Assembly (NCBI GenBank): GCA_034440635.1
Contig: JAOTON010001583.1
Span: forward strand, 1 to 64,000
Origin: Lepas anatifera
Lineage: Eukaryota; Arthropoda; Thecostraca; Lepadidae
Length of the DNA: 64,000 nucleotides
Direction of reading: 5' to 3'
Positions 1-11,859 of this stretch are shown piece by piece; position 1 is the stretch's first letter; each line of letters begins with the position of its first letter. The notes under the pieces are model-generated. The model worked only from the letters and a program-made list of their open reading frames with translations, was not told where the DNA came from and ran no database searches. Made by a program: the position numbers and the translations under genes.

Positions 1-1300
1 GGCGGATGTATGTCTGACGTTTCAGCAAACACTTTGTTTAGCAAGTTGGCTTTTCTTTGTCTGTTTCAACAACCTCTCCGTTTTCACCAGCTAGGGTTGA
101 AATCTTGCGATCTTTGGAAGCAGCTTATGATATCTTGCAAAACTTTATGGTATTTTTCCGGGTTCTGTTTGTTTTCTAAGAGAATGTATGTTTTGCTTTC
201 ATAAAATTCCCGTTCAATCTCTATGTTAATCACAGCTACTCGATTACGCTGTTGCCTCCATTTTCGCCTGACAGCAGGTGTATCTGTACGTTTTGCTATT
301 CGGAACAGCCTATCTCATTTGTTTATTATAGGTTTCAACTGCGCTGTCATGTACGGCTTGTGGGTTCCTGCTGCCACCTCTATACTATATCTAACCCTTT
401 GCGTATATATGTGGCGTCGCAAGGGTTATTTCACGACGTTGCTGACACTGCTCCCCGATGCTGCTTGCTTTTAAACTAGGAACAAGGACATGAATATGGG
501 CGCAAAATGACCGTCGCCAATCGACGCGCCCTTAAACCCCACTCATGATGATGACAAGGTTATTTCACCTAGAGGTTTGCGAAGACAGGTTACTATGATG
601 AGAGATTGTGGGCATTTTACTCTTTGAAGTTCACGCGAATGGCCAATTTCAGCTAGATGAACGTGTAGTTGAGACTTAATTACCATCGAAGACGACCTAA
701 AGGGCTTTCAAGGCTTTTTTGTTGATTATCATGGTAACCCAGGCAGGACTTTGGCTTTCTTCAAACAGCCTGGGGCAATCAAGTCGATAACACCCTCATG
801 TCGCAGATTTCGGTGTATTTATTGTCAGGAGGGCTATTGATGGAGCTGATGACGATTTTCGTATTCATTTTTCCTCCCTGACTTACGGTTTGAAAATTAT
901 AGCCTGAGGCATTTTGGCCATACCCACTTGCATGCTTTTTTAAAGACGAAAATTCCATAAAATCTTGCTCTAGGTATCTTAAGGAAGAATTACGAATTAT
1001 GGCTCATTAGAAATATAATTCAAAAAATAAATTTTATATATATATTATACCTTGTTAATTTTTCAAAATCTATAAAAACCAGTTTCCATGAATTTATTTA
1101 AACTTTTGAGGATCACATAACTCTTTGTACTTTTCTCTATAAGATTCAAAAATAAAAAGAATGGAGACTAACAGAAAGCGAGATCTGAGCTCTCAAGCGT
1201 CCCGATCCCCACTTTTTGTGACGTTTGTGCGCCAGCGCGGCCCGCCGTCGCTGCAACTATCAAACGTCTCTGGTCATGAAGAAGGTGTCAATGGTGGAAT
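1..1300. other. No gene recognised
   Basis: No ORF here resembles a known family and no repeat structure stands out. The short open frames near 10-480 have no recognisable motif and overlap in two frames. The AT-rich stretch at about 1010-1160 has nothing I can assign. Confidence 0.5.
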
Positions 1301-2300
1301 TGGTCGGCAATGAGAATACGGATGTATTTAAAACAATCAATTTCAATCAATTTCCCATTCCTTAACACCCGCAGTGGAGAGGCGTCCGACACTTACGGGC
1401 ACTGGAGGGAGGGGGAACTGGTAGGCCCTCGAGCTCTCGGAAACTAGGAGGCTCAGAAAAACTCTGGTTGGGGACTGGGTGGGCACTATTGAAATCTATA
1501 TTATGACTGATCTTGATTGACCTAGGTCAGTATTGTCAAGTTCAAATGATGTCATAAGGTCAAGTAATAGCCGTGCTGGATATTCATCCGGAAATGCCGT
1601 GATTAAGCTCAAAGAAGTCCAGAATTCACTAAAAACAGAGCAAGGTCATAGTGATAACGTCCAAGAATTTTAAACCTAATTTTTTGGGGTTAAGGTCATT
1701 CAAGGTCATTGACATATGACGGCACAATATGACATATTCCCCTTATTTACACCATGACTAGCACCATATCAACCGTTGGACGGGAAATGAGCATTGACCT
1801 TTACCCATGCGATTTTACTTTGACCTGTGACCTTGACCTTCGCATTGAGTTATCTTGACTATGACATCACAGCATAATATACATACGTCACACTGGGTAA
1901 CGCCATGCGACCGCAAGCACCGGACCAATGACTTTGAGAATGCTAGTATGACCTTGAACTGTGCCCTCGATCTTCATGTGGGGTAAACTTGACATCTAAT
2001 ATCGTTTTTATGGCGCTATAACGTTGCCAGTCGGTCTTTGATTCACGCGAACTGGTGCAACCGCGCGATTGCAGCGATCTCAAAATAAAGGGTTTAACTT
2101 TGAAAGCCTATAATTACAGATTGGGGCTGATTTTCAAGGTCAATCAGGATCAATCGACGTGCCATCAAATATTCTCCAAAAGTAGCGAAATAACGTTTTT
2201 AGGCCACGAAGGGTTCTCTGGCCGCCTAGAAAAAGTAGGTGGGGGCCTCCGAGGCTCTGTTCCAGTGTGCTTTTTAACACGCTCTGGTATGAGGCCCCGG
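1300..2300 (+). repeat. GGTCA-rich dispersed repeat, copy 1
   Basis: This block shares a series of landmarks, in the same order, with 20240-20665: a GGTAGGCCC tract then CTCGGAA, a TTGGTnnGnGnGTGGG tract, TTGACCTnGGTCA, CAATCGACGTGCCAT, and a GGnGGnCC...CAGTGnGC tail. It contains many AGGTCA/TGACCT half-sites, some as palindromes. The second copy lies in an intron of the pogo gene, so this is a dispersed repeat and not a gene. Neither target duplication nor terminal repeats could be defined. Confidence 0.6.
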
Positions 2301-2439
2301 GCCACCCTTACTGGCAGGGGGGTTACCCATCCCCTTACGATCTCAGCAAATATGCTTGGAAGGGAACACGGAAAACAGTGTTCCATTGCTTGCCTCAATC
2401 TCTACCAAAAATGCTTCAACAAAAAGTACTCAAATTAGC

Positions 2440-2650
2440 TACTGAGCTCCAGAAAACGCTTCAATAAGGCGGTCGCGAGAAAAGGAACATTTAAGATTCA
2501 CAAGTTCGTACCGGTTAATTCGAAGACCGTTATTGTCCATGAGCTCTCGAATGATGAGGGACATAAGGTTCGAGTTTCAAATGGAATCTTTGAAGTTCAA
2601 TGGCACCATGTGATGGAGTCGTTCTTCCGATCCGTGGGTCAGATCTAAAA
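2440..2650 (+). other. Short open frame without a start, unknown
   Basis: A plus-strand frame stays open for about 65 codons and ends at TAA at about 2648. It has an ordinary amino-acid mix and includes the string VRVSNGIFEVQWHHVMES. No family is recognised and no flanking splice sites were confirmed. It may be a fragment of a retroelement protein or chance. Just after it the phrase CCGTGGGTCAGATCTA is duplicated in tandem (about 2630-2672). Confidence 0.2.
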
Positions 2651-2659
2651 AAATCCGTG

Positions 2660-3400
2660 GGTCAGATCTAATAAAGCAGTATGTCTTAATCTTATATGTT
2701 CGAAAAGCAGTTGTCGGCGTGGACGCTATGTGGCTTTTTGTTTGTGATGTGCTTTCTAATATAAATTGAACTGGGATACACATGCAGCTTTTTAGGGTAT
2801 GGGTAGAAAAAAACTATCTAAAACAAACCTAAGACAACAGTAATAATCGGCTTTTGACGCAAAATCATCCCACTACATTTTCCACCAAATGCACCACAGT
2901 GTCGGAATTGTTCCGAATGTTCCGGTAATACGTTCAGTTTTTTTTCGGAACGGCTCAAATTTTTATGTTAGCAATAGTAGCCTCCACACCACATCTAGTT
3001 CATTTGCAATGTCACCGAAGCGCAGTCTTGCTCAGTTCTCCCTCCCCGTTACCCCACTTCCAAACCGGACACGTCCATGCGGCGTGCCGACTGCAGGCTG
3101 AGTGGCCGGCGACGGTGTTGGGCCTGGTCTGAGGTGGTCGTTACTGATTTTGCTCTGTGGTCTCCATTCTTTTTATTGGCGTTATATGTAGTTTAAGCAA
3201 TGCTCTTTCACATGAAGTTGTTTTGAAGTCAATAATAACAAAGGAAATATGTATGCATATCTTTGCAAAAGTTTGGAATTATATTTTATACATATTCGTG
3301 CCAATCAATATAATTGAACTGACATATTTGTATTGTTCAGACTTTTGTAATTGTTTTCATGTAACCTCTTGAAGGAACATCTTTCATTTAAATGCCTAAA
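2660..3400. other. No gene recognised
   Basis: I see no supported coding region, RNA gene or repeat boundary in this stretch. Confidence 0.4.
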
Positions 3401-4490
3401 AACTCAAGCGAAAAGTCCGATGCACGCGTCCGATGCTGGATTTCCCGAGGCTATAACTCCGAAACGATTATCCGGACGATACTAAAAATACCACAGTCGC
3501 TTTCAGCGCCACTGAGAACCCTAGTCCCAAAATTTCATCAAAATTTGCTTCGACCCATGTTTTTTGCCCAGGCAAAGCCTCTAAACAAACCTTACCAATT
3601 CCACAGCAAGGGACGCGGTCGCCACTCATCGTAAAATGTCCACTTGTTGCCTTTTCCACAGGATACAACGCTCCGCAGCCACAATGTTGTCGGTACATCC
3701 AGTATCGACTAGAACGGAATATTTCTTCCCGTCGATGGGGATGTATACGATGGGAAGAGCACCTTTATTTACTGCTGCGGAGATGACGCCGGCGCTGACT
3801 CGGCATCTCCCAATCCGTTTCCCAAGTTTCTTTTGGGACAGTACGGTGATATATGCCAACCTGACCACATGTCCAACAGCGTCTTGCTCGGTTTACTCCT
3901 CGCCAACGGACGCTCCCGTTGCGCTGTCGCCACAGTTGTTACTCGCTGATCACTTAAGATAGCACGTGAGCGTGACGCAACACTCGGCAGGTCTAAGTTG
4001 TCGGCCCTAGTGCTGGCCCGCATTGTCTGACGAACTCCTTCCGGGAGGCCTCCTGCGAACGCACACAGGAGTGTTCGGTCGGGCACACCCCCAAATAGAG
4101 CCGCCAGTCGACGAAGATCGGCCAGAAAAACGTCTAACGGCGACTCCCCGGCCTGCAGCCGACGATTGCTAAAGGCTTCATATGCACCAAAAGGATCAAG
4201 GGCGAACGCGGCATATAAGGCGTCTCGCACCGCCAGGAGGGAGCAGCGGCTTTCTGCTGGTAGCTGTGACCAGACAGAAAACGCCCCTCCAGTCAGACGC
4301 AGTGGAACAACGGCCATCAAATCCGCTCATCGTAACTCGCAGAGCAGCATAGCCCGTGTGTACCATTCCACAACGTCTTCCCTACCATCGAACTCCCGGA
4401 ACAAGTCTCAAGTCGAATGTTCCCATTGAAGAGATCGAAGTGGTTGCGCTCTCTCTCGGTCGATCCGTTCGTTTCGTTTTGTTCCGCCAT
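3400..4490 (-). pseudogene. LTR-retrotransposon gag-protease remnant
   Basis: On the minus strand an ATG at 4490-4488 opens a gag-like protein. After a frame change it carries the familiar F-D-G-x-E-D-V-x-E-W motif, then a long readable stretch (4320-3769) with LRLTGGAFSVW, a region rich in Leu and Arg, and FGGVPDRTLLCAF. A damaged CCHC zinc knuckle follows at about 3870-3840 (CWTCGQVG, then SPYCPK in another frame), and then an aspartic-protease segment with the active-site motif DTGCTD at about 3690. Another frame change leads to a short segment ending near 3470. No reverse transcriptase or integrase follows. There is an in-frame TGA near 4330 and several frame changes, so this copy is decayed and truncated. 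The type is typical of Ty3/gypsy-group elements. Confidence 0.75.
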
Positions 4491-4840
4491 GGCCGGAATA
4501 GCTTGTAGTTAGATATCGTTCGGATAAAAGGAAAATTAAAACCTCCTTTATTCAATTATTCATTACCACTTAACAGTCCGTAAACAATACAACAAAAATA
4601 AATCACCGCGTATTCCCTCGTCCCCCCGCACAACACAAGATACCTTTACTTAAAGGTACGTTCCAGAGGGATTCCTTCACGCCCAGGTGACGTCACATGG
4701 GCGTGGAGGAATTCCCTTCACCTATTGGGCCGTGTGTCAAACTGCTGCTAATGGCACTGCCCGCTTACGAATTTGTGAGAATTCTGTAAGCGGCGCCCAA
4801 ACTCTCTTCCCTTTTTCCTTTCTAAATTCCACGTGATTTT
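4491..4840 (-). mobile_element. Probable LTR and leader of the gag-pro element
   Basis: This AT-rich block lies directly upstream of the minus-strand gag start. It reads a polyadenylation signal (GAATAAAGG) at about 4540-4550, and GCGCC-containing tracts near 4790. A nearby palindromic cAGGTGACGTCACatg segment (4684-4699) holds a CRE-like TGACGTCA core. No second LTR copy is present, so the boundaries and primer-binding site are not defined. Assignment rests on position next to gag. Confidence 0.4.
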
Positions 4841-6030
4841 CATTATTTATCTCGCGACGGGCAGTGCAGGCCACCGCCTGCAACAGTTTCACTATAGTAT
4901 CATCATACATCATCGATGCCTCGTAAGATTATTTGTTTTTTTTAATTCCAGTGAGAGAACGACGCCAGAAGTCCTACGTGTTTTCCGCAACATCGTGGTT
5001 TTAACACGTCGCAGCTTGTTAGGTTGCGAGCGTCTCGTACGTCAATGGACCACATAGCTCCCTCGTGATGCTACGAGGATGCCCTGTACCGCTATGAGGA
5101 CGCGCACTATCCCCATACATTCATATCCGATTGACAGGAATATAAGATCCATGCGTATTGGTCGTGCTTTCGCATAGTTTATACATGAGATATAATGCCA
5201 TAGTGCATTGATATACTACTCAAGTATAGTATTTGATGGATGTAAGATACAAATAATATATGCAGTAATATATATTGTATTGCTACAATAATATGTTCAT
5301 ATCATCTTTAATCTTTCAAGAAAGAAAAGTACCTGCTTGAACAATCGTCCTATAAGTATCAGCTTAGGCATTAGTGCTCTTTTAAAGTTATGATGCTATA
5401 GGTGTTCATGCGTTTCGAATAAAATCTACCATCCACATCCCTATAAAAAACAGCGACAACAACTAACCTCTAGTATTCACTGGTGCTGTTTGCGGCTGTT
5501 TCAGAATATGTTAATAAAGCATTTTTATTTGAACCGGGATGTATTTTTGGTCAATGCTCAGAGAATACACTTCACGTAAGCACTTCTCCCTCTCCTTCAC
5601 TTCACTAAACATACTTCCCTTCACATAACACGCGCATTAAGAGGGGGTGCGGGTACCCGCTCCCCCTCGGGTTTCCGGAGATGGAATAAAAACGGCGGCG
5701 CGTAGCACCACGGTACTTGTTATACCTTTTCTGTGATCATTTTTGCAACTTTAACCAAAATATTAACGTTAGGTCATCACAGGTCAGCTTACCAGTGCAG
5801 GTCAAGTGACCTCACCTGAAAAATTTTAAGAAAGCATAATTCAGAACAGGGTAAACCAGTCTGTTTGAAACTCATACCACATAAGGAGTTCACCGAGTTC
5901 TACAAAATATACTCCGTTATTTTTTTATCGATGACCTAAAGTCAGATACGAGTCATCACCTCTCCATTGGAAATTCATGGAAATATGGTTTAACTAGAAT
6001 CTTAGTATTAAATTGTATAAAAGTGGTTGA
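4840..6030. other. No gene recognised
   Basis: AT-rich sequence without a supported ORF. A small palindromic GC-rich patch (GCGGGTACCCGC) occurs near 5649-5660. Confidence 0.4.
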
Positions 6031-6035
6031 CAGAT

Positions 6036-6122
6036 ATTATCAGTTAAATCAACACAGCAGACGCGGATAATGTCTCGGTCGAAACGCGCTCATCTGTCTG
6101 TTGTGTTGGTTTAACTGATAAT
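6036..6122. repeat. Inverted repeat (hairpin)
   Basis: The arm ATTATCAGTTAAATCAACAC (from 6036) is the near-perfect reverse complement of the sequence ending at about 6122 (GTTGTGTTGGTTTAACTGAT). About 35 bases separate them, including GTCGAAACGCGC. Confidence 0.7.
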
Positions 6123-6180
6123 TAGTACTAAATGGTCTAAAATAAATTTATATATAAATATATACATATATATATGTACC

Positions 6181-6218
<38 letters not shown>

Positions 6219-6220
6219 CT

Positions 6221-6310
<90 letters not shown>

Positions 6311-6360
6311 TTAGTTTCGACCATTTAGTACTAATTATCAGTTAAACCAACACAACAGAT
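6098..6360. repeat. (TA)n tract framed by 38-bp inverted repeats
   Basis: The sequence from 6098 to 6136 (TGTTGTGTTGG...AGTACTAAATGGT) recurs as its reverse complement at 6323-6360. The interval is almost entirely TATA-type simple repeat (6160-6306). The whole could extrude as one cruciform. Confidence 0.75.
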
Positions 6361-6364
6361 ATAT

Positions 6365-6459
<95 letters not shown>

Positions 6460-6492
6460 CTGTTATACAACATATACATTATATGTATTATA

Positions 6493-6553
<61 letters not shown>

Positions 6554-6560
6554 TAGTATA
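6361..6560. repeat. (TA)n microsatellite
   Basis: Long nearly pure TA dinucleotide tract with a few interruptions. Open frames reading Tyr-Ile repeats here are artefacts. Confidence 0.9.
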
Positions 6561-6749
6561 TGATGATATCCATAATCGCTACAATTCTATTTTCCAGTAA
6601 AACATGTAGGACTTGATAATGTCTCATTAATAGACGAAACCGGTAGTCAAACTGTATGACTTTATTGGGGGATATTATATCAGAGCTTGACAATGAGAGT
6701 AAGAATGTGGTAAGATCTTTAGAAAAATACAAAAAAGCTGGTTAACTCC

Positions 6750-6894
<145 letters not shown>

Positions 6895-6901
6895 GTTAAA
6901 A

Positions 6902-6960
6902 CGGGAAGCGGTTTTGGATAGCCTATCCAATTTTCTATAGAAAACTTTATATAGAAAAGT

Positions 6961-7008
<48 letters not shown>

Positions 7009-7115
7009 CTTTATATATATATACATATATTCCAGTGACCTTAGATATGACGTGACAAAAGTGGTTGAAATGTTTTCTATAGAAAATTGGATAGGCTATC
7101 CATCACCGCTTCCCG
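6902..7115. repeat. MITE-like inverted repeat with (TA)n core
   Basis: A 44-bp arm at 6902-6945 (starting CGGGAAGCGG, then GGATAGCCTATCC, then TTTTCTATAGAAAA) is repeated as its reverse complement at 7072-7115, with two or three mismatches. The interior carries another TA tract (6962-7006). It looks like a small non-autonomous DNA transposon. Its flanks are CCAGTTAAAA and TTTTACTG, and no clear target duplication is seen. Confidence 0.7.
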
Positions 7116-7550
7116 TTTTTTTTTTTTACTGTCCAGCGTAGTTGCCGGGATCTTGAGGCGCGGGGGGTACCCGGCCCACTCTAAGATCTCGATAACCACG
7201 CTAAATGTGGAAACCATCGCTCTAGCCTGGTCATCGATATAATGAATATCGAAATATGTTTTGTAGTTCTCGGTAGGTCCATTATGTGATATGAGTTTCA
7301 ATTTCATATGCTCACCCTGTTCTGACTTTTGCTATCTGCCTTTTTAGGTGAGGTTACTTGCCCTGTACTGGTGGCATGACCAGAGATGACGCCATCTTAA
7401 AATTGTGTCTCGAGTTGTACAAATGATCAGAGAAAAGGTATGCCAAGTATGGCGGCGCTATGCCCCGCGGTTCTTACTTAATATCCATAAAAACCGAGGG
7501 GGTTCGTTCGTTGTGAGGACTTTCTCCACTCGAGTTCAAACAAGTTGATG
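7116..7550. other. No gene recognised
   Basis: Nothing supported between the inverted-repeat element and the hammerhead-like motif. Confidence 0.4.
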
Positions 7551-7600
7551 AACCTTTCGACCTGTATTTCAGGACTTCGTCAGCAGTTTAGAAGCACAAT
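7540..7600 (-). ncRNA. Hammerhead-ribozyme-like motif of a Penelope element
   Basis: On the minus strand, positions 7583 to 7555 read CTGACGA, then a stem (GTCCTG / CAGGTC with one mismatch, AAATA loop), then GAAA. This is the catalytic-core order of a hammerhead ribozyme: CUGANGA, stem II, GAAA. Such motifs are known from the terminal repeats of Penelope-like retroelements, and a Penelope-like reverse transcriptase lies on the same strand just upstream (8991-8109). Stem III and the cleavage triplet were not resolved, so activity is not claimed. Confidence 0.6.
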
Positions 7601-8108
7601 TCATAAAGAATCCTGATACAAATGGTGTTAAAAGCGCTAAATATTTCAAATCGGAAAGCTCAGGGTTAAGAGGACAACACACATCTAGCTGGAAAATGAC
7701 AAATGCAAATAACTTTACTAAATCAAACAATTAAATCCAGCCAAGGGCATAGGACCATATCTGACAAAATATAATTCGATAAAACGGTGATACTTTTAAC
7801 GTAGATTGTGCAAGAACAACATTAAAGTGTAACCAACAAAGTTCAATGATACAGTGTTATTATAAGTACATTATGCATGATAAAACCTCAAAGTGGCTTA
7901 CATTATGAAATGAAAGTGCACTCTAAACAATAGCACAGGAGGATCTATGAATAATTTTAGGAAACAGCTGAACAGAGGAAACAATAGTAAGTACGTTCTA
8001 GGTTTACTCCAGAAGCACCTCAACGGCTGCCGCGGCGAATGATGGGCAGCCACCGGTCTGGAAGCCGTGTTCCTGAGTTTTGATTGACGTTGGAGTCATT
8101 CGGTGATA
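7600..8108. other. No gene recognised; possible 3' remnant of the Penelope element
   Basis: No GIY-YIG endonuclease or remaining reverse-transcriptase frame could be read here. By position it may be the deleted 3' part of the element. Confidence 0.35.
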
Positions 8109-8991
8109 TTATGATACCAGTTTTATTAAATGGGTTTTGGGAAGCGGAAGTTCATCCTCATTAAGCAAGCCAGCTACATGTTTTATGACATTCAACGCAG
8201 CTTCAATCGGGACATTGGTAAATAGTGATTTAACATCGAGACTTGCTAGCTTCTTTCGTTTCATATCGACACACTTTAATCTCTCCATTAGTCCTGAAGT
8301 ATTTTTGATATGTGTACTGCTAATCAAACCTAATGATCTACTGAGTGGCTGTGCTAGAATTTTCGCGATTTTTTGTGAGGCACTGTTAAAGGAATTGTGG
8401 CACCTTGGTCGAATCCTGGAATTTAGTGAAATTAGGCGTACTTTTAGCCAAAAATAATGAAACCACTCATGATTTCTCTGAAAAATGAACAATAAGCTCA
8501 ACATTTTGTTTTTAAAATAATCCTCTAGAAAAAGAAATAAATATCAGCTTGTGGATGATGTCACGATCTGGCAAACACTACCATACTTGAATCGCTTCAA
8601 TGGCTTCGATTGGCTGATGCTCATCGTGACGTCAGCATATGCCGTCACACCAGCAGCTCACAACAATGGCTGCCCGGCGACGGGGGGCTGATGGGGGCTG
8701 GTGTCAGGTAGGTTTTAGCTTTTTTCTACGGAAATATCGAGTTTCAAGACAAATGAAATATGGAGTACCGGGTTTTCCGACCTGCTTTACAACTTGGCTA
8801 TCTCAGTTAAAATCACGTTGTGAAGGTGCCACATTCCCTTTAATACCTGAAATAATCGGTCGCATCGGTACGTTAGGTTTGTGCACTTTTGGTAAGCCTT
8901 TCATATGTGGTGCCTTTGGTGCTCCTTCCAGTAGATGGAGGAGTTTCTTCCAGGGAGGTGATGCGCGCAATAGGTTGACATATACCTGCAC
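8109..8991 (-). pseudogene. Penelope-like element reverse transcriptase, interrupted
   Basis: The upstream minus-strand piece (8991-8803) carries KGLPKVHKPNVPMRPIISG, the entry motif of Penelope-like reverse transcriptases. The downstream piece (8450-8109) carries ILAQPLSRSLG and then LASLDVKSLFTNVP, which is catalytic motif A with its aspartate. Between them, about 8455-8815 does not fit the family; it is an insertion or intron-like gap. The frame then ends at PKTHLIKLVS, before the second catalytic motif (normally YxDD). The full protein in this family is several hundred residues longer and ends in a GIY-YIG endonuclease, which is absent. The copy is therefore a truncated remnant. The downstream hammerhead-like motif supports the assignment. 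Confidence 0.8.
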
Positions 8992-8999
8992 ATTGTAAA

Positions 9000-10135
9000 G
9001 CAGCCTTTGTCACTGCAATGTCCCGAAGGCGTTGCCCGCTCGTGTTTAACCCCAAAACCAGAGCCTATTCACTGTTTACCTCAGCTTCCTGTTTGGATTT
9101 CTCCTGGTCGTGACGCTGCAAACATTTTTTTGTTTTTCAGTTTAGTACTTGTAATACAGCTGCAAGTAGGTTAAACTGATGTACATACGTATTGAAGTCG
9201 AATGATAAAGTGCTACTGTGTTGCTTGATCTTTGAGTACCTTGGTGCTGGTTTCTGAATCGATATAGGTCGTCATGCCACCAAACGCGTTGCGGCTGAGT
9301 AGCTGTGTTTTTTGGGAGATGTGTAAGCTGAGCGTCCCAGTGCAAATGTCATTCATGCTAGTGTAAATGAAGGTATTCAGTAGGCTGAGCCACCCATCGC
9401 AATGCACCCTGTTTGGTTGGAAACACAGTTGTCGCCACCATCCGGTCCACCAGGTGCTTCAGCATCTGCCGCAGTCTGATGACCGTATCATCGAAGATGT
9501 GCTTTCGGACTTGGTTGGTACGCACCTCAGCTGATCAGATAAACCTCAAATTGGTGGAGCATGGGCACTGTTTCCAGGTACAGTTTTTTCGGTGTGTTAT
9601 TCGCTCTCGGTTGGTATGGTTTCAGGTCTGTCTAGCCGGAATAAGCACACTATTGTGACAGTTTTGGCTTAGAAAGAAGACACGTCCAGTGCCAACGGCG
9701 CAGTTGGTGACCGCCTCCCTGTAAAACTCGTGTTGTTTGAGTGCTGCGATTTTGACATTAACATATGACGTCGTCTGCCAGGTCTCTTTCAGTGGCATTC
9801 CTCCCAAGGGAATGACCTCCAGTTTGCACTTGTACAATCGTCGCTTTATTGATGGGCTGAGACTTTGCCATAATTTATTCGCCCATACACCCGCGTATGG
9901 AGACTGCAGAATGGATGCTTTGTGGTATATTTTCGGTCGGCTTTGCCTCTGCGTGCTTTGTTTGAGATGTTACTTTCATTGCGTTTTATTTGTTTCGTCT
10001 GTGCTGCATACTTCCACATACATCTGCCACGGTTTTATGCTTCAACAACTTATACATTACAGGGACAGTCACAGGAAATGGTGACACGTGCCCGCTCACA
10101 CCCTGTGTCTGCCTTTGTCTTGGCCAGTGGCCTCC
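9000..10135. other. No gene recognised
   Basis: Several overlapping open frames occur on both strands (for example 9622-9837 minus and 9737-10084 plus), but none shows a recognisable domain. I cannot tell coding from chance here. Confidence 0.4.
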
Positions 10136-10139
10136 CTTG

Positions 10140-10435
10140 ACTGTTTGAATCTCGTCGGCTGTTTCTGAATTTTGTCGGCTATTTCTGATTTTTGTCGGCT
10201 GTTTCTGAATCGTGTCAATTTCTCTTTCCGAATCTTGTGAGCTGTTTCTGAGTTATTTCGGATGTTTCTGAATCTGGTTAATTTCTGGCTTTGAATCTTG
10301 TCAATATCTGGCTCTGCGGCTGTTTCTGAAATTGTCAATTTCTGTCTCTCAATCTTGTGAGCTGTTTTTGAGTTGTGTCGGCTGTTTCGCAATATTTTCA
10401 ATTTCTGGCTCTGAATGTTGGCTGCTTCCCAACCT
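10140..10435. repeat. Degenerate 20-bp tandem repeat
   Basis: Repeats of about 20 bp built on TTGTCGGCTGTTTCTGAAT, with TGTCAATTTCTGGCTCTGAAT variants, run for about 14 units. The minus-strand frame reading RFRNSRQKSE-like repeats is a by-product. Confidence 0.8.
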
Positions 10436-11060
10436 GAATCGCGTGGAATCCTTTCAGACGTGCATGTCTTTTACTGGGACTGGGATCTGCTGCTGGAGTA
10501 GTTTCCCCAATCAGGTTCCAATTAGAGCTGCTCCGAGCTCTCTCCTTGACCGGGTGCTTTCAACCAAACCGGGACCTAGGTAGGTATTATAATGGCTGAA
10601 ACGTTTTCAAAATCAGTTTTAGCATGCTAACACTTCAAAATCGTGTATCCAGTATCCAGCGCCTATATTGTAAAAAAATCCCGTTTGGCTTAATGCCTGC
10701 ATCATGTTCAATGTGTTTTATCGTTACTTTGTTCAGTATGTAGTGTAGATTCCCTTTTACATTGGCTGCTTTCTGATAAGGAATTCTGTGTTTTGTGGGA
10801 AGCATCCCCAGAGTGGGTTGAAATACGCATTAGCGCTGGCTAGGCTTGTCGGACGCCTGTGGACGTTGCAGAGCCCGGCACATCAGATATCCTTGCATTT
10901 TATAGAAATCGTCGCCAGCTCGCTGATTAAGGTCCCGAAGGAGCTCACTTTAGCAAAAGCGGGAATTCAAGCGAAGCATCGACTGCTTTGGAGCATTTCC
11001 TTTTTACGTGACGGTGGATTTTAATCGTAAATATTTTGATTATCAATAAGAACATGTGTC
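10436..11060. other. No gene recognised
   Basis: Nothing supported. Confidence 0.35.
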
Positions 11061-11061
11061 C

Positions 11062-11198
11062 GATGTGCCGGATCTAGCCCATTTTTAGAGCGAGGGGGAG
11101 GGGACGCTCGAAAACATAGTGTTTTTTTATAAAAATTGACGAAAATGTGTTTGTTTGGAATACAAATGCCCTTTTGTCCCCCTGGATCCGCCCCTGCG
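11062..11198. mobile_element. Possible hAT-type MITE remnant
   Basis: The right end reads CTGGATCCGCCCCTG (11183-11197), a common hAT-type terminal sequence also seen in variant form at several other places in the window. The left end GCCGGATCTAGCC is degenerate. No target duplication identified. Confidence 0.4.
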
Positions 11199-11220
11199 TG
11201 CCCCCACTGATGCTATTACC

Positions 11221-11385
11221 CCCAGTGGCCTATTGCACCAAAAAAAACTACCTAGGTAAAATATTTTTTACCTAAATTCTGTTGCACCAACGAGCGAGCA
11301 GAAAAAACTACCTAGAAAAATACTTAGGTATTTTTTCGGAATTTACCTAGGTAGTTTTTTCTGTTGCACCAAACTTGAAAGTAGT
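11221..11385 (+). mobile_element. MITE end, ACCTAGGTA family, copy 1
   Basis: It begins GTGGCCTATTGCACCAAAA, followed by AAACTACCTAGGTAAAAT, and contains several inverted ACCTAGGTA palindromes and a second TTGCACCAA. The same terminus occurs in reverse at 34880-34998. The far end may lie near 11610-11680 (TACTAGGTAGAATG...TACGTAGGTGC), but this is not certain. Confidence 0.6.
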
Positions 11386-11859
11386 TCCAAACAAACGTCA
11401 CACGCGCGCAAAGATTGTCAAAAGAAGGTAAAGATGATTCGAAAATTTACGTATGCTCAGAGGAGGGTAAAACAACTTTCAGCCTTGGAGCTTTACGGTT
11501 CATGTCCGGCATTGGTCGTGGCCGGCTAGGTTATTGGTATATGAGAACAATGCGGGACATTTTGTGGATGTTCAAGGGCGAAAATGAATATTGTTCTTAA
11601 AGTATAGCTTACTAGGTAGAATGCTACATTGATGACGTAGAATTCTACATACGTAGGTGCTACCTTGACGTGCTGCTAAAATTGGCCGGATATGGATTAA
11701 TGATTATTTCCCGTTGTCCTCGACCTGACTTGCTTATATATACCAAAGTGCTGGATTCAGAAACTCATTCTTTATTGAGCATAATCATTTATATGCCTGA
11801 GTAAAACGCATAGTTGCTCTTGCTATACTGTTATATTGCTATATATGGTATATTGCTTA
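11386..11859. other. No gene recognised
   Basis: Nothing supported apart from possible MITE interior. Confidence 0.35.

Noticed and set aside
4684..4699. CRE-like TGACGTCA as a regulatory site of a host gene
   Set aside because: It lies within the probable retrotransposon LTR and no host promoter is evident nearby.
10140..10435. CRISPR-like array
   Set aside because: Units are contiguous and degenerate with no unique spacers, and the sequence is animal DNA.
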